Assembly (NCBI RefSeq): GCF_015706575.1
Contig: NW_024037051.1
Location: 16,759,153-16,823,152, forward strand
Origin: Patiria miniata
Lineage: Eukaryota; Echinodermata; Asteroidea; Valvatida; Asterinidae
Length of the DNA stretch: 64,000 nt
Direction of reading: 5' to 3'
Of the stretch, positions 48,785 through 60,400 are shown one piece after another. Both the position numbers and the translations under genes were made by a program. The stretch's first letter is position 1, and each line of letters starts with the position of its first letter. The notes below the pieces were generated by a model that was not told where the DNA came from, made no database searches, and saw nothing but the letters and a program-made list of their open reading frames with translations.

Positions 48785-49640
48785 CCCGTTTTGTTGGAGT
48801 AAGGAGCTCCGTTAGCTAGTAGTTTCCTCTTTTTCGGAAAGTTGACGGGTCGGCGGTAAGCTAATACTATATGCCCGTTTTGTTCGAGTTCGAGTATATG
48901 GAGCTCGTCTTAGCTATAAACACTGTTCCTGTTTTCTCGGAGTATGGAGCTCGGTTAGCTAAAACTGTCCCCGTTTTGTTGGAGTATCATTGAGCTCTTT
49001 TCTTTAGCTAGCACCGTCCTCGTTTTGTAGAGTATGGAGCTCGGTTAGCAACTGTTCTCGTTTGTTGGAGATATGAGCTCGGTAAGCTAACACTATATGC
49101 CCGTTTTGTTCGAGTTCGAGTATGGAGCGCGGTCAGCAGAAACTGTCCCCGTTTTGTGGAATAATGGAGCTCGGTTATGTAGGTAACAATGTCCTTGTTC
49201 TGTGGAGTATGGAGCTCGGTTAGCTACTGTCCCCGTTTTGTTGGAGTGTAGCCTGGCTATTTAGCCTACACTGTCCTCGTTTTGTGAAGTATTGAGCTCG
49301 GTTACCTACCACTGTCCCCGTTTAGTTGGAGTATGGAACTCGGCCAACACTATCCCCATTTTTGTGTGTGGAGTGTGGAGATCGGTTAGCTAACTGTCCC
49401 CGCTTTGATGGAGTACTACCCTCGGTTATATACCCAACACTATCAACATTTTGTTGGAGTATTGAGCTCCCGAGCTCGATTAGCTAACACCGTCCCCGTT
49501 TTGTTAATGTCGGAATATGGAGTTAGGTAAGCTAACACCACGCCCGTTCGTTGGAGTATTGAGGTCGGCTAGCTAACAGTGTCCTCGTTTTCTTGGAGCT
49601 CGGTTAGCTAACACTGTTTTATTGGAGTATTAAGTATTGG
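48785..49640 (+). repeat. Degenerate minisatellite, unit about 45-50 bp
   Basis: About 17-18 copies of a unit built from GAGCTCGGTTAGCTAACAC, TGTCCCCGTTTTGTTGGAG and TATG. Units vary in length and many carry single changes. The unit is rich in GAGCTC and TAGCTA palindromes. No coding capacity. Confidence 0.85.
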
Positions 49641-50260
49641 TGCTTCAGGGCGTATCTCTTATTGTTTGAAGTGAAAATATCAATGCGCCGCACATTTTAA
49701 TTATTTTACAGTGTGCTTAATGTTCAAATATATTGCATTGAGTGCCAGCAGTTAATCGACCAAAGAGGCAGATGTCTGTACCTTTCATAAGCAAGTGCCC
49801 GGTGGCAATAATATTAAGATTGGTGAAGTAGGCTACAGCCAAATTCTTTGAGCTCCTTTTAAAAATCCCTTGATTTGAAGGAGCAAGTTTGCATGGTTGA
49901 CTTTTAGACAAACATCGATGTATACGTCACACAGTAGTGTATGAACAAGTGATGACGTGTACACATAATTTATTTTACGAAACTCTAGGGTAACAACGGT
50001 CACGAACACCCCTTTGCTCCCTTTAATTCCCTCGTAAATGTGTTACGGACACTAGTGTTTGCCAACGGTGCTATTCAGCGCCTCCAAAATGCAGATATCA
50101 TCCTTCATTCCTCGGTGTCCCTTGTCATCGCTAATTCACCAGCCCCGCTCTCGGTCCCTTGATCGCGATGCCATGGAAACAATCAGAGAGATAATCCAAT
50201 TTCTCGTGGCGAGTCACGTGTACAGTGCGCGCATGCGTCAGGATTCCCGCCGCCTGCGCG
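49641..50260. other. Intergenic, no feature recognised
   Basis: GC content rises after 50060. Nothing supported before the possible promoter at 50268. Confidence 0.3.
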
Positions 50261-50267
50261 TTGCTGG

Positions 50268-50345
50268 CATAAAACCGGAGTCGGCTGTTACAGTTCAACA
50301 GCTTCGCCCGACAGAAACATGTTTCAGCTTTCGACTCGGCAAAAT
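50268..50345 (+). promoter_or_regulatory. Possible TATA promoter and short first coding exon
   Basis: CATAAAA (50268-50274) is followed about 30 bp on by a stretch holding an ATG at 50319, nine codons (MFQLSTRQN) and a good donor AAT|GTGAGT (exon end 50345). The upstream 100 bp are CpG-rich. No matching downstream exon was found; joining to the 54476 exon gives an early stop. Speculative. Confidence 0.25.
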
Positions 50346-50725
50346 GTGAGTAGAATTGTGTATTCATAGGTTAGATTATGGTTCGGATTTTTGGGTTTAA
50401 AAAAAAATACAATTAGGGCATGATGTATTATTGCTAGTTTTGAGAGGTTGTCTTCGAATGAAATTCTTGCAGAGACTTAACCTCTGTGAATTGTTCCTTG
50501 ATTTGGTAGCAAAAGATTTGTTTGTTCATTTTCTTCATCCAAATTAAAAAAAAACACCACACACGGAAGAAATATACCAATCTGGGCACGCTCTCACTTG
50601 TATCGCAGAGGTCCCCTTCAGTGGCGAAACTTTGTATGCTAGCTATTGCTAAAATAACGCGTCATTGACCTAATTTTTTGGCTCTGCTAACCACAGGATT
50701 CCGTGCTTATACGATCACCATTTTG

Positions 50726-51407
50726 CAGTGTTGTAGTCGAGTACTTTTCTCCGAGTACCAAGTACAGCCGAGTACTTAGCTTGCTGAGTACGAGTACGAC
50801 TACTTCCAAGTACATCAAGTACAGGTCTCCGAGTACGAGTACTTGTACTTCCGAGTACTAGTACGAGTACGAGTACTTCCGAGTACGAGCACGAGTACAA
50901 GTACTTGCATTCCTAAGCACGAGTAGCCTACGAGTACGAATACTTCTATTTCCGAATACGGCCATTCGGCATATGGCTCATTGTGCGTAATTGGCCCAGG
51001 CCCAGCCAGACCGACATACAAACCTACTCACGGCTAGCTGTTAAATGTGTTTGTCCAGACATGTACAGAGGACAATCAGGAAACTTCGATTTCTCCGCAA
51101 GCCAATCAACCTCTTCAAACTGAAAGTATCGATAAAAAAGGCCTGGTAAGTCAAGCTATACCATTCCCCCCCCACCCCGAGTACTGTTATTCGATGATCG
51201 AGTACAATTTCGACATGTCGAGTACAAGTACTTGCTGCCCGAGTACGAGTACCGCCATTTCGAGTACGAGTACTTTGACATTCGAGTACGAGTACTCTAA
51301 AAAAAAGTACTCGAGTTCTACTCGAGTACTTTTTTTTTTTTTTTTTTTTTTTTTTAGAGTACTCGTACTCGAATGTCAAGGTACCGAGTACGTGTACTAC
51401 AACACTG
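50726..51407. mobile_element. hAT-type MITE with GAGTAC subterminal repeats, copy 2
   Basis: Ends CAGTGTTGTAGTCGAGTAC and GTACTACAACACTG. The flanks CCATTTTG (50718-50725) and CCATTATG (51408-51415) are an 8-bp target duplication with one mismatch, as expected for hAT. Subterminal zones are arrays of GAGTAC; near 51290-51360 a perfect foldback surrounds a T-run. The centre matches copy 1 at 5274-5798. Confidence 0.85.
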
Positions 51408-51415
51408 CCATTATG

Positions 51416-53270
51416 TGCTAACCGCACTAGCCAAAAAAGTCATGTGCTTACCCCGTAAGCACAGAATCCTTAGTTACCAGATGTACACATGCGCAGACGC
51501 CAAAATTCCTCGCTTAGCCGTGAAATACGCCTACCGTAAGCACGGAATTTTCTGCTACAGTGAGCAGGGATTTTTCGCTAACGGTAAGCAAAGCCAAGAA
51601 ATTTGGCCCTGGACAGCAGCTTCGCACAATGCTTTTCGCCATTGAAGAGGGCCTAGTGAGTGTACAGTGATCACTTGCCCGAATGCGTCTAGCTGAGTTG
51701 GAACCACAAAAAAGACGACAAAAATCACTATGATTTTGAATTATTTTGACTTTTGAGAAAACAAATTTCAATGCCAAGAGCTTTTATTGTATACCTCGTC
51801 CGCGGCCTTATCCTCGTGAGCCGAGGATTCAGTCTTTCAAACACATCGGAACCAAGGAAATTTAAAAATGCCTCATCCCGTGAATATTGTGTTTTCCATT
51901 TCAGACGTGACGTTAATATTAATTTAATAAACACTGTTTTTGTCTAATTTCGTTGAACTTATTTTCGTGTCGTGTTAACCAATTCTCCCCTATTTTTCAT
52001 AACTGAATCAATATGGCTTTTGTACAGTTGATAATTGTTCAAACAAGGTGCCGGCGCTGGAAAAGTGTTTTTTGTTTGGTATTCTGATTTAGCTCTATTG
52101 AAGTTCGTTCCGGCTCTACGCTCCGCTTTCTTACTTAATTCCAATTTTCATTATTTCGCCTTTACCTCCAAGTTGGCCCTATATTTTCCTTGCAGGAGTT
52201 TATTCAATTAATCACTATTTTATTATCTCACAGAATGACAAATATCTCAGAAGAGTGGAACTGAGGACCAGGTTGACCTCTTCCTATCTCCAGATCTTAC
52301 TCTTTCATTTCGTCTCGAAGACGATAACATTATATTGTTTCCCACTTTTTCGTTGATAGCCCCACTTGCCTTTCAGACGAGCGACATCTATTTTAAGTTA
52401 ATTCGACTCGTTAAAAGGTTCATTTATTACATTAACTCCTCTCCAGGACGGCAACAGAAGTGCGTCATTTTACAGATAGCTCGGTACCTATCAGCGACAA
52501 TAACATAGAAGCTTCGAGGCGCATGCAGTTGGGTATTATCACAAAATGTCATCAATCAAAGAAAAGTTGAGCTATCATGTAAACGTTGGCTTTCAAAAAT
52601 TGTAATCAATCAAAGAAAGTCAAACAGCAAAAAAGGAATGTCGAGGCTGCGAAAGTAACAAAGAATGTTACTTTACCATTATTGTCGAGAGAGGGCGCTG
52701 TAACGACGATATAATGGGGCACAAAAAGACGCGAATCGAAGGTTATTGACGTTTACATGTTGCTTCAGTTAAACATTTACATTTTAAAAATCTGTTTTTT
52801 AAATCTGTTTTTAAAGTTTTCAATTTGAAAATTAATTTCTTTCAATGAACTTGATATTTCAACTAACCAGAAAATGGCGCCGTTTAAAATAGCGCCCCCA
52901 TTCCCTCAGAAATTGGAATTATAGTATTGTGTGGAAACAATGTGAAATGAAAATCACGATTTTAGTCAACATTAATCCAAAACATTGGATAGTTTTTACC
53001 CCAATCGGTAAGGCTGCTATGGAATTGGGATTGCGTATAGTTAATTTCGATTTGCTGTGAAAACACCAACAAATGAAAAAAAGAAAAGAAAAAACAAGTC
53101 AGATGTGTTTACAAACACAAATGCCCCGCAACCGTGACTGTTTCCATGACATAACACCACTCTAACATCAACTTACATGTACCTTGGTCACATGGAACGT
53201 TCATTGACAGCATTAGTGTCTTCTGTAGGTTTCATATGAATTAATCCGTAATCCCTATGATCTAAGAATA
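51416..53270. other. Intergenic, no feature recognised
   Basis: AT-rich; short frames only. A repeated TCAATCAAAGAAA word near 52550 and 52605 is the only structure seen. Confidence 0.35.
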
Positions 53271-53862
53271 AATACAAGATTTCTATTGTTTTAGCCACTG
53301 TGACCTTGACCCTTGACCTTTCGACCCCCAATGCGACAGGCTTCTCTGGATTGCCAAGGACAATCCACAAACATAATTTGAAGTCATATGTAAAGTGTAT
53401 CTCAAGTTATCGAGCTGATAAAATTTCCTTTGTTTTTGCCACTGTGACCTTGACCCTTGACCTTTTTGCCCCAAATGCAAAAGGCTTCTTAGGATTGCCA
53501 AGGACAATCCACAAACCAAATTTGAAGTTCATATGTAAAGTATTTCTCAAGTTATCGCGCTAAAAAATTTCTATTGTTTCAGCCACTGTGACCTTGACCC
53601 TTGACCTTTCGGCCCCAAATGCAATAGGCTTCTTAGGATTACCAAGAACAATTCACAAACTAAATTTGAAGTTCATATGTAAAGTATTTCTCAAGTTATC
53701 GCGCTGATAAAATTTCCCTTGTTTTTGCCACTGTGACCTTGACCCTTGACCTTTTGGCCCCAAATGCGAAAGGCTTCTTAGAATTGCCAAGGACAATCCA
53801 CAAACCAAATTTGAAGTTCATATGTTAAGTATTTCTCAAGTTATCGCGCTGACAAGATTTTT
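53270..53862 (+). repeat. Tandem repeat, four units of about 144 bp
   Basis: CCACTGTGACCTTGACCC starts at 53295, 53439, 53583 and 53728. Each unit continues GGATTGCCAAGGACAATCC and TTCTCAAGTTATCG. After the last unit come GGACACACACACCCACC and GCCCCTTCGGCTTCGCCGC, as in dispersed repeats of marine invertebrates. Probably the tail of a mobile element family. Confidence 0.85.
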
Positions 53863-54475
53863 CCGGACACACACACCCACCCACACACACACCCACCCAC
53901 GGAAGGACAAGGCGGAAACAGTATGCCCCTTCGGCTTCGCCGCGGGGCATAAAAAAGAAAAGAAGACGAGACAAAACACCCAAAGATACAAAAAGAAGAC
54001 AAAAACAACAAAAACAAAAACAAAATAACCCCACCCAAAACATCACGACCCCGTGTGTATATAAAGACTATAGGCCGGCATTAAAGGCCATTATTAAGAT
54101 TCGAATTTCATTTTACACTTCCCGAGAGATTTATTTGATTGACTACAATTCTGGGATTCTTGACTAAAACCCGGCATGGAGTAAAGAACATGTAACTGGT
54201 TAATTAAATTTGCTCTTAAATTTGCTTTGTATCGTAATTAAATTTGCTCTGAAATTTCAGAATTGCCGGGCAATACCCGATAATGCGTGTGGTGCACTGT
54301 GTACGAAGTGTTACATATTAAACCATATCGAGTCTTTCTGATCAGCGGCAGTGCCGTTTGCGATTATCGTGAGTTATCTGTGATCGAACTTCCGATGCGT
54401 TGAAAAATTTCAATAGAAAAGATCATTGCTAACAAATTCTCAAGTTTTGTATTCTTTATGTTTTTCTGTCACCAG

Positions 54476-54893
54476 ATTTCGGGATGGAATCAACAAAATT
54501 CATAGCAAATTTCGTTGTGATTGGATCTGATTGCAGAGTTCAGATCGAATATTAACTCCGGAAACTGCGAATTCTTACAATAAAAAATTATAGAAAAGAA
54601 GGACATTCGTGAGGCCGCCTTCTTTTAAAAATGTCATTTTGTGAGAGATTTTAAGGATTGAAGATCGATCGGTGTAATACAACTTTACAATGTGAGCCAC
54701 GATACTCCCGACTGTACAGAAAATTATGTTCACACAAACTTGGATTTCAACAACTTCTACAGGATCCTTCAAAAGAGTCAATTGGAAAATAAGTGAACAG
54801 ATTCAGCTTTGAACTTTGTATGACCTTCGATTTTCCAGTGGAATGAACATCGAGAGACAAAAAATCATGCGCGTAATTTGACAATAACTCAAC
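54476..54893 (+). other. Possible 5'-UTR exon of the GPCR gene
   Basis: Acceptor TTTTTCTGTCACCAG (last base 54475) starts a stretch running without a better acceptor to the GPCR ATG. Inferred. Confidence 0.3.
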
Positions 54894-55961
54894 ATGGAGG
54901 AAACAAATATGGTTCCATACCCTGACCTTATAAAAAATGACACCTTTCAGGTGCCCCAAGCTACTCCAAGCCAAGTACTGATCGGTTTGGAACTCCTAAT
55001 CGGCGCTATTGGGCTGATCGGAAACACTTTAGTCGTGCTGACGATTTACCGGAGTAAAAACCTCCACTACCTGACCAACTACCTGATTCTTAACCTCGCC
55101 ATCGCGGACGCCCTGCTCTGTCTCTGCAGCCTACTCAACCCCTGGTTGCTCTGGGGGAAGTTTGCCTCGGATGTGTTGCCCTACTGTTTCACCACAGCCA
55201 CCATCGATAGCTACTTGGAGGTCCAGATATACTCCATCTTCCAGCGGGGTCTGGCGAACAGTTCCCCCATGTGTTTGCTCCTAGTGACGGTCGAGAGGTT
55301 CGTGGGCATCGTCCACCCCTTGGGTCACCCCGACTTCTTCCAGCCGAGGAAGCTCACAACTCTCCTCTTCCTTACTTGGATCATTCCGTTCCTCTTAGAA
55401 CTCCCAACAGGCCTCTGGTTCATCATCAAGTACATCAACAACAACTGCTGGGCGTCTAACGCCGAGCAGGAACCTTTGATCGTCCTGTTTCCCATTCTGA
55501 GCTCCACCCTGTCCGTTCTGGTACCCATCATCGCCATGATTGCAATGTACAGCAACATCATGCGCAACCTGAAACGCAACGCCCGTAGTCTCGAACACCA
55601 GGGGATCAACGGCCCACCGCAGGAGCTTCATCGCGCCCACCAACGCGTCGTGAACACACTCATCCTCGTGACGATCGCATTCATCCTCTTGGTATTCCCC
55701 AGTCGTGTCATCTTCATCACCACTGTCGCCAACTTGGTCAACACCGAGCCCCAGCCGGTCGTCGAGCAGCAAATCGTCATCATTCTCGGCGCCTTGAATT
55801 CCAGCATCAATCCTTTCTTTTACGGATTCAAGTACGATAAGTTCCGCAAGGCGCTTATCGCGATGATCTGTTGTAAGCGGCGCGGAAACAACGTCGTGCC
55901 GCTGAGAATTGAAGTGACCACAGTAAACGGAACCGGAACACATACCATGGAGACGGTATAA
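54894..55961 (+). CDS. Class A (rhodopsin-like) GPCR, orphan
   Basis: Intronless, 355 aa, ATG at 54894 (ACATGG context). Seven hydrophobic helices. Motifs: an N-glycosylation site near the N-terminus (NDT), TM1 GNTLVV, TM2 NLAIADALL, ERF in place of DRY at the end of TM3 (VERFVGIVHP), a TM4 Trp, FPSR in the TM6 CWxP position, and TM7 NPFFY for NPxxY. After TM7 a CC pair (MICCKRR) could be palmitoylated. The residue about 25 before the ERF Arg is not Cys; the nearest Cys (PYCFTT) is 39 before, so the usual TM3-ECL2 disulfide may be shifted or absent. Ligand unknown; echinoderms and lancelets have many such single-exon orphan receptors. GC-rich codon use differs sharply from the flanks and supports a real gene. 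Confidence 0.92.
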   Translation: MEETNMVPYPDLIKNDTFQVPQATPSQVLIGLELLIGAIGLIGNTLVVLTIYRSKNLHYLTNYLILNLAIADALLCLCSLLNPWLLWGKFASDVLPYCFTTATIDSYLEVQIYSIFQRGLANSSPMCLLLVTVERFVGIVHPLGHPDFFQPRKLTTLLFLTWIIPFLLELPTGLWFIIKYINNNCWASNAEQEPLIVLFPILSSTLSVLVPIIAMIAMYSNIMRNLKRNARSLEHQGINGPPQELHRAHQRVVNTLILVTIAFILLVFPSRVIFITTVANLVNTEPQPVVEQQIVIILGALNSSINPFFYGFKYDKFRKALIAMICCKRRGNNVVPLRIEVTTVNGTGTHTMETV

Positions 55962-56526
55962 ACAGCAGAGGAAGCATGGACAATCTCCAATCGCGATTCA
56001 AACTTTACCAAGGATTGACAAATACATCAGTCAACCTTATATGGTGACTCTCAAAAAATGAAACCCTGAAACTTTTGCCTTTGTTCAAAAACTTGATCGG
56101 TGAATTGTTTTTTTTTATATCAGATTAAAGCTGGAGCGTTTTCTTTCAAATTCTAAAAAAATCATGAAAAAAGCACACTGGGTTGCTGAGAAAATATCGA
56201 TTATGTAAAAGAAGTGATTTTTCATCTTTTCAGAAGGTGCTTCAAACAGTGAAACATGTTACTGTGTGCCCACTGTTCAATTGTCTTTTATTTGTGAAAT
56301 GTCTTAAATATTTTCACATATTTATGATTTTGAAAAGGTTTCAAATAGAACTTAACGGGATAAGATACCTGTTCATGTGAAAAGGGGTATTTTCTTCAAA
56401 TTCATTTGTACTCTTGTCATATTATGTTGTTTGTTAGGATTAGGACACAATGCGCCATAAATATAGATGCGGAAATTCATGCATAGGTAGAGTGTAAATC
56501 CCTTAACTGTGGTATTGCAATTGTAA

Positions 56527-56683
56527 TGGACCAAAATGGAGTTGTGTTACATAATTAGCGTTTTTCTCAGCTACCCAATGTGCTGTTGTCATGATTTGTC
56601 CCGTATGGACCAAAATGGAGTTATGTTACATAATTAGCGTTTTCTCAGCTACCCAATGTGCTGTTTTCGTGATTTGTCCCGTA
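56527..56683 (+). repeat. 79-bp tandem duplication
   Basis: ATGGACCAAAATGGAGTT through GATTTGTCCCGT occurs twice in a row with a few differences. The rest of 55962-57000 is GPCR 3' flank with a poly-G run at 56825 and no gene. Confidence 0.85.
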
Positions 56684-57042
56684 TTTGAAAGAAAAATATC
56701 TCAGCTTTGATCTGATATCCAATACATAGACATTCACAGTTCACCTTTTTGAAAAAAGGTAAATGTTTAAGGGTTACATATTTGGGTCACCCTGTAGAGC
56801 CCAATTTGTAAGCCTTCTACAGAGGGGGGGGGGGGGGGGGGGGGCCTAATCCACCAACTAACACATCCCAGCCGTGCATTGGCAGATTTTATTCAGCCGC
56901 ATCTGTTCTGCAGCATTGGCAATGTTGCTAGCATCGTGACTTTGAACGCGATCCCTGGCTACATGGCATATACGGGTTTATGGCTTCTGACTAGTACCTT
57001 TTGAACAACGACATTGACAAATTGGGGAATCGTCAACATAGG

Positions 57043-57400
57043 GGGCTGGATAGCTCAGTTGGTAGAGCACCGATACGGTAATCCGACGGTCGCAAGTTCA
57101 AGCTCGGGTAAATTTTTTGTTGTTCAACTTAATTATTATTATGCATGTACCTAGTCAGTCTCGCTTTGTGGAATACTTCAAAATGTGGAATAGTATGAAA
57201 GCCAATAGAGCAAAGCGTTTGTAAGTACATGTATATACGATATAAATTGCCTCTCTTCCCCCAGGAGTATAGGTAGAGACTAGAATGCGCTGATCTCGAG
57301 CTGCTTCAAAACTGGTCTCATGGCCTGATGAACAGGGGTAATAAGTATTAAGCGCTTTGAGACCTTTAGTATAAAGCGCTATATATGCACCGCATTATAC
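57043..57400 (+). repeat. tRNA-derived SINE with AAGCGCTTTGAGACC tail
   Basis: tRNA head with A box TAGCTCAGTTGGTAGAGC and B box-like GCAAGTTCAAGCTC, the same family as 20102-20178. At 57345-57385 the tail words AAGCGCTTTGAGACC and AAAGCGCTATATATGC resemble LINE-shared SINE tails. Confidence 0.6.
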
Positions 57401-57740
57401 GTGTAATGGTACCATTATAAGGAAACACGTTATCGTAATTTCTTCGCACGATGGGAGACATCGGTCATTAGGGAGACATTTGCATGTCTCCCTAATGTCA
57501 CAGCCCCCCTTTAGAGGCAAAATTTTAGTGTCGCAATTAGATTGTATTTGTTGCTCGTGGGCTAATTAGTAAACATACCGAAATTCGTGGAAAAAGGACA
57601 AGGGAATATTGGATTAGGGCAAATTTAAGTTTGAAAAATTGTGTGCACAAGTCTACGGGGATGTCTCCCAAAATGTTCAATCCAGGGTCATTGTTATTAT
57701 TACATTGTCATTTTTAATCTATGATTACCATGCAGAGATA
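57400..57740 (+). repeat. GGGAGACATC-family repeat, copy 2
   Basis: ATTATACGTGTAATGGTACC, GGGAGACATCGGTCATTAGG, GTCACAGCCCCCCTTTAGAG and TGTGCACAAGTCTACGGGGA match 17700-18055 in reverse. Confidence 0.65.
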
Positions 57741-58039
57741 AACTCAGCTTTCGAAAATTTGCTGGAATGTCGCGAAGGACGGATCCAAATTCGTGAATAT
57801 TTGTGCCTAAAACGTGCGCAAGGCATAATAAGCCTAAATCTGATTAAGGCTTGGCAAGGAAGAAAACAAATGGTCGATGGAGATATTGGAATAACATTTT
57901 ACGGGGGCGAGTTCCGTCAGGGTTATTTTGAGCTTCATCCTGAGTTTATGCAATCTCACGCAAGCCCACACAACTTCAGAGCTATTTACGAGTCGTTGAC
58001 GGCTTTATCGCTATCCGCAGCCAGAATTTACCGTTACGA

Positions 58040-58300
58040 TGGCAGACATTTTCATGTCTACCTAATGTCACAGCCCCCCTTTAGAGGCAAAATATTATTG
58101 TCGCAAATTGATTATATTGCTCGTGGGCTAATTAGTAAACATGGCAAAATATTATTGTCGCAAATTGATTATATTGCTCGTGGGCTAATTAGTAAACATA
58201 CCGAAATTCGTGGAAAAAAACAATGTAATATTGGGTTAGGGCACATTTAAGTCTGAAAAATTTTGTGCACAAGTCTATGGGGATGTCTCCCAGGTCATTC
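58040..58300 (+). repeat. GGGAGACATC-family repeat, copy 3, with internal 57-bp duplication
   Basis: Same body as copy 2. The segment GGCAAAATATTATTGTCGCA to GCTAATTAGTAAACAT occurs twice in direct order (58087-58143, 58144-58200). A 203-codon frame runs across both copies of the repeat and the gap; I do not accept it as a gene. Confidence 0.65.
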
Positions 58301-58814
58301 GTCAATGTGAGGTAAAATTATTGACAAGTTTTTTTCGATGAGAATCGTAGTATAGGCATAGAGCAATAGGAAATGACGTTTATATTTAGTGAGGATTCAG
58401 CAGGATGTGTGTAGAAGTACAGATTAAAATCGAATTAATGTACCGTTTAAGCATCTTTTTAGCGTCTGTGTTCACTGGTGCGAAACGAAAACACTCAGCG
58501 GGCTGAAAAAAAGAACTGTAAGGTATAAAAAAAAATCAATTGTGTAAATACTTGTATACAACATGTTTCATAATTGTACATAATCGGAATTGTAATATAT
58601 TTACCCTTTAGCACTTGTACTATACGTTTGTACATTGCTTATTCACTGAAGAATCAATATAACTGTAGAGTGGTCGGGGAGTTTCAAGCGCTACACTATG
58701 TAATAGGCAGGGCGGTTTAATCTTTAGTTTTATACTAATCATTACCAAATTACAGAGACAACATTAGACGAATTAGCTCATTTACTGCAACATGTCGCTT
58801 TAGTAGTTTATTTT

Positions 58815-58960
58815 GTAAAACTTTTGTATATCCACTGGTGAATTAGGAAAATAGGTCATTTGTAATGGAATTTAATTTAATGCCTCTAGAAGCAAAGACC
58901 TTCCAGTTACAAATTACCTATTTTTCAATTTCACCAGTGGATCTACACAAGTTTTATTGG
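58815..58960. repeat. Inverted repeat, arms about 50 bp
   Basis: AAACTTTTGTATATCCACTGG...AAATAGGTCATTTGTAA on the left pairs with TTACAAATTACCTATTTTTC...CCAGTGGATCTACACAAG on the right. Small foldback element or remnant. Confidence 0.55.
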
Positions 58961-59439
58961 GCTTTGTTTTTTTTACAGTGCATTTTGTATTTGCTATTTT
59001 CGTCTTAATGCTCATTATAGTAGCTAGTCTGTGTATCATCCGTTCTCCATTGGAGCCCGCACGCTCCACAACAACGTCTGATGTTTGTGTGCATGCACAT
59101 TTTATGGGACCCCATGCACATTTTATGGGAAAGTCGGCCTAAGCTATTGATTGGTCAATTTGCTGCCATGTTTTGTAATACAAAACCAAAGGCGCCCACT
59201 GACTGGTCAAAATCTGGAGGTCAAGATGCTGTGTTGTTTTGAATAATCCACACGCATTATCATAAACGCTTGCTGTATTGTGCAAGCGTCTATTCCATAG
59301 ACTATAGCGTAAGGTAAGATCAATTATTGATGCTTACGTTAGCACTTTTAAAATACGCAAGGATTGTTTGTAAAATGTAATGGAATATCTACGAATTCTA
59401 TTCCTATAGCAAATTCAGTCGCACGAATGTGGTTATCGC

Positions 59440-59522
59440 AGGCTGTATCGCAGACATTATCGCAGACTGTATCGCAGACAGTATCGCAGACAGTATTGCA
59501 GACAGTATCGCAGACAATTGCC
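59440..59522 (+). repeat. 12-bp minisatellite (ATCGCAGACNGT)n
   Basis: Seven or so copies of TATCGCAGACAG with small changes. Non-coding on either strand in my view. Confidence 0.8.
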
Positions 59523-60264
59523 AAAGTTTCTGTTAGTATCTGTCTATATGTCATGGAAAGCTAGCCCATCAGATTTCAACACCACATGCCGTTTTCCCAT
59601 CAAGGTTGTACAGGTGATACTGACAAGTACAATAAAATAGGGGTAGGCCTATGGTATAGGCAGCTTTTATCAAAGCTTTATTTTAGGATGGGATTTTTTT
59701 AAAATAAAAAAAAAAATGAATTTCTGAGTGGCAACCGTATAACTCAACAAAGATTACAATTCCGTAATCCACACGTGCCGAAAATACGAAAATAAACAAT
59801 GCTGAACAAACAAAAACCAGTCGAATTAAGCTGTAGCTCTGTACTTTTTGAAAATAAAAATATTTATTTTGATGATAACTACAGATTCACTTTTGTTGAA
59901 ATAAAAACGCAGAGTGTCTGTGCTCGCAATTTTTTTTATGTGACATTGTCTAGTTATTAAAGTTGTGAAGTATATATTTTTTACGTCAGAACAGAAAAAA
60001 AAGGATCACAAAATTCAGCTTTTGCAGTTGAACAATTTCTTTTAATTTGAAAATATATTGCAGCTTTTGGGGTTCGATAAATTCCAGTACACATTTTATT
60101 TTCACGAAAACGAGAAAATAACACCCTGATTCATCCTTGATTACGTTCATCTGATTGTGAATGATGTACAATTCAAGAAGAACGCGTTATTTTTACACAA
60201 TCAAAGTCACTCGATATTGTAGTAACATATGTTAAATTATCAGTCAAGCGTTGTCACATTATCG

Positions 60265-60400
60265 GTCCTAACCCATAGGCGTAGCCGGGGGGGGGGGGGG
60301 GAGTGTAATGGGGTATTTACCCCAACCCCCAATATTTTGTAAAGACTGCCTTTTCCATTCGAATGCCTTTTTTCCACCAGTGCTTACCCCGCCCCAATAC
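60265..60400 (+). repeat. Dispersed repeat, inverted partner at 44826-44940
   Basis: GGCGTAGCCGG, poly-G, CCCCAATATTTTGTAAAGACT and CCTTTTCCATTCG. The rest of 59523-61900 holds short frames only and no gene I can support. Confidence 0.55.

Noticed and set aside
55395-55943. 182-codon minus-strand frame opposite the GPCR
   Set aside because: Shadow of the receptor gene.
57639-58250. 203-codon plus-strand frame
   Set aside because: It runs through two copies of a dispersed repeat and an internal 57-bp duplication; no domain or codon bias.
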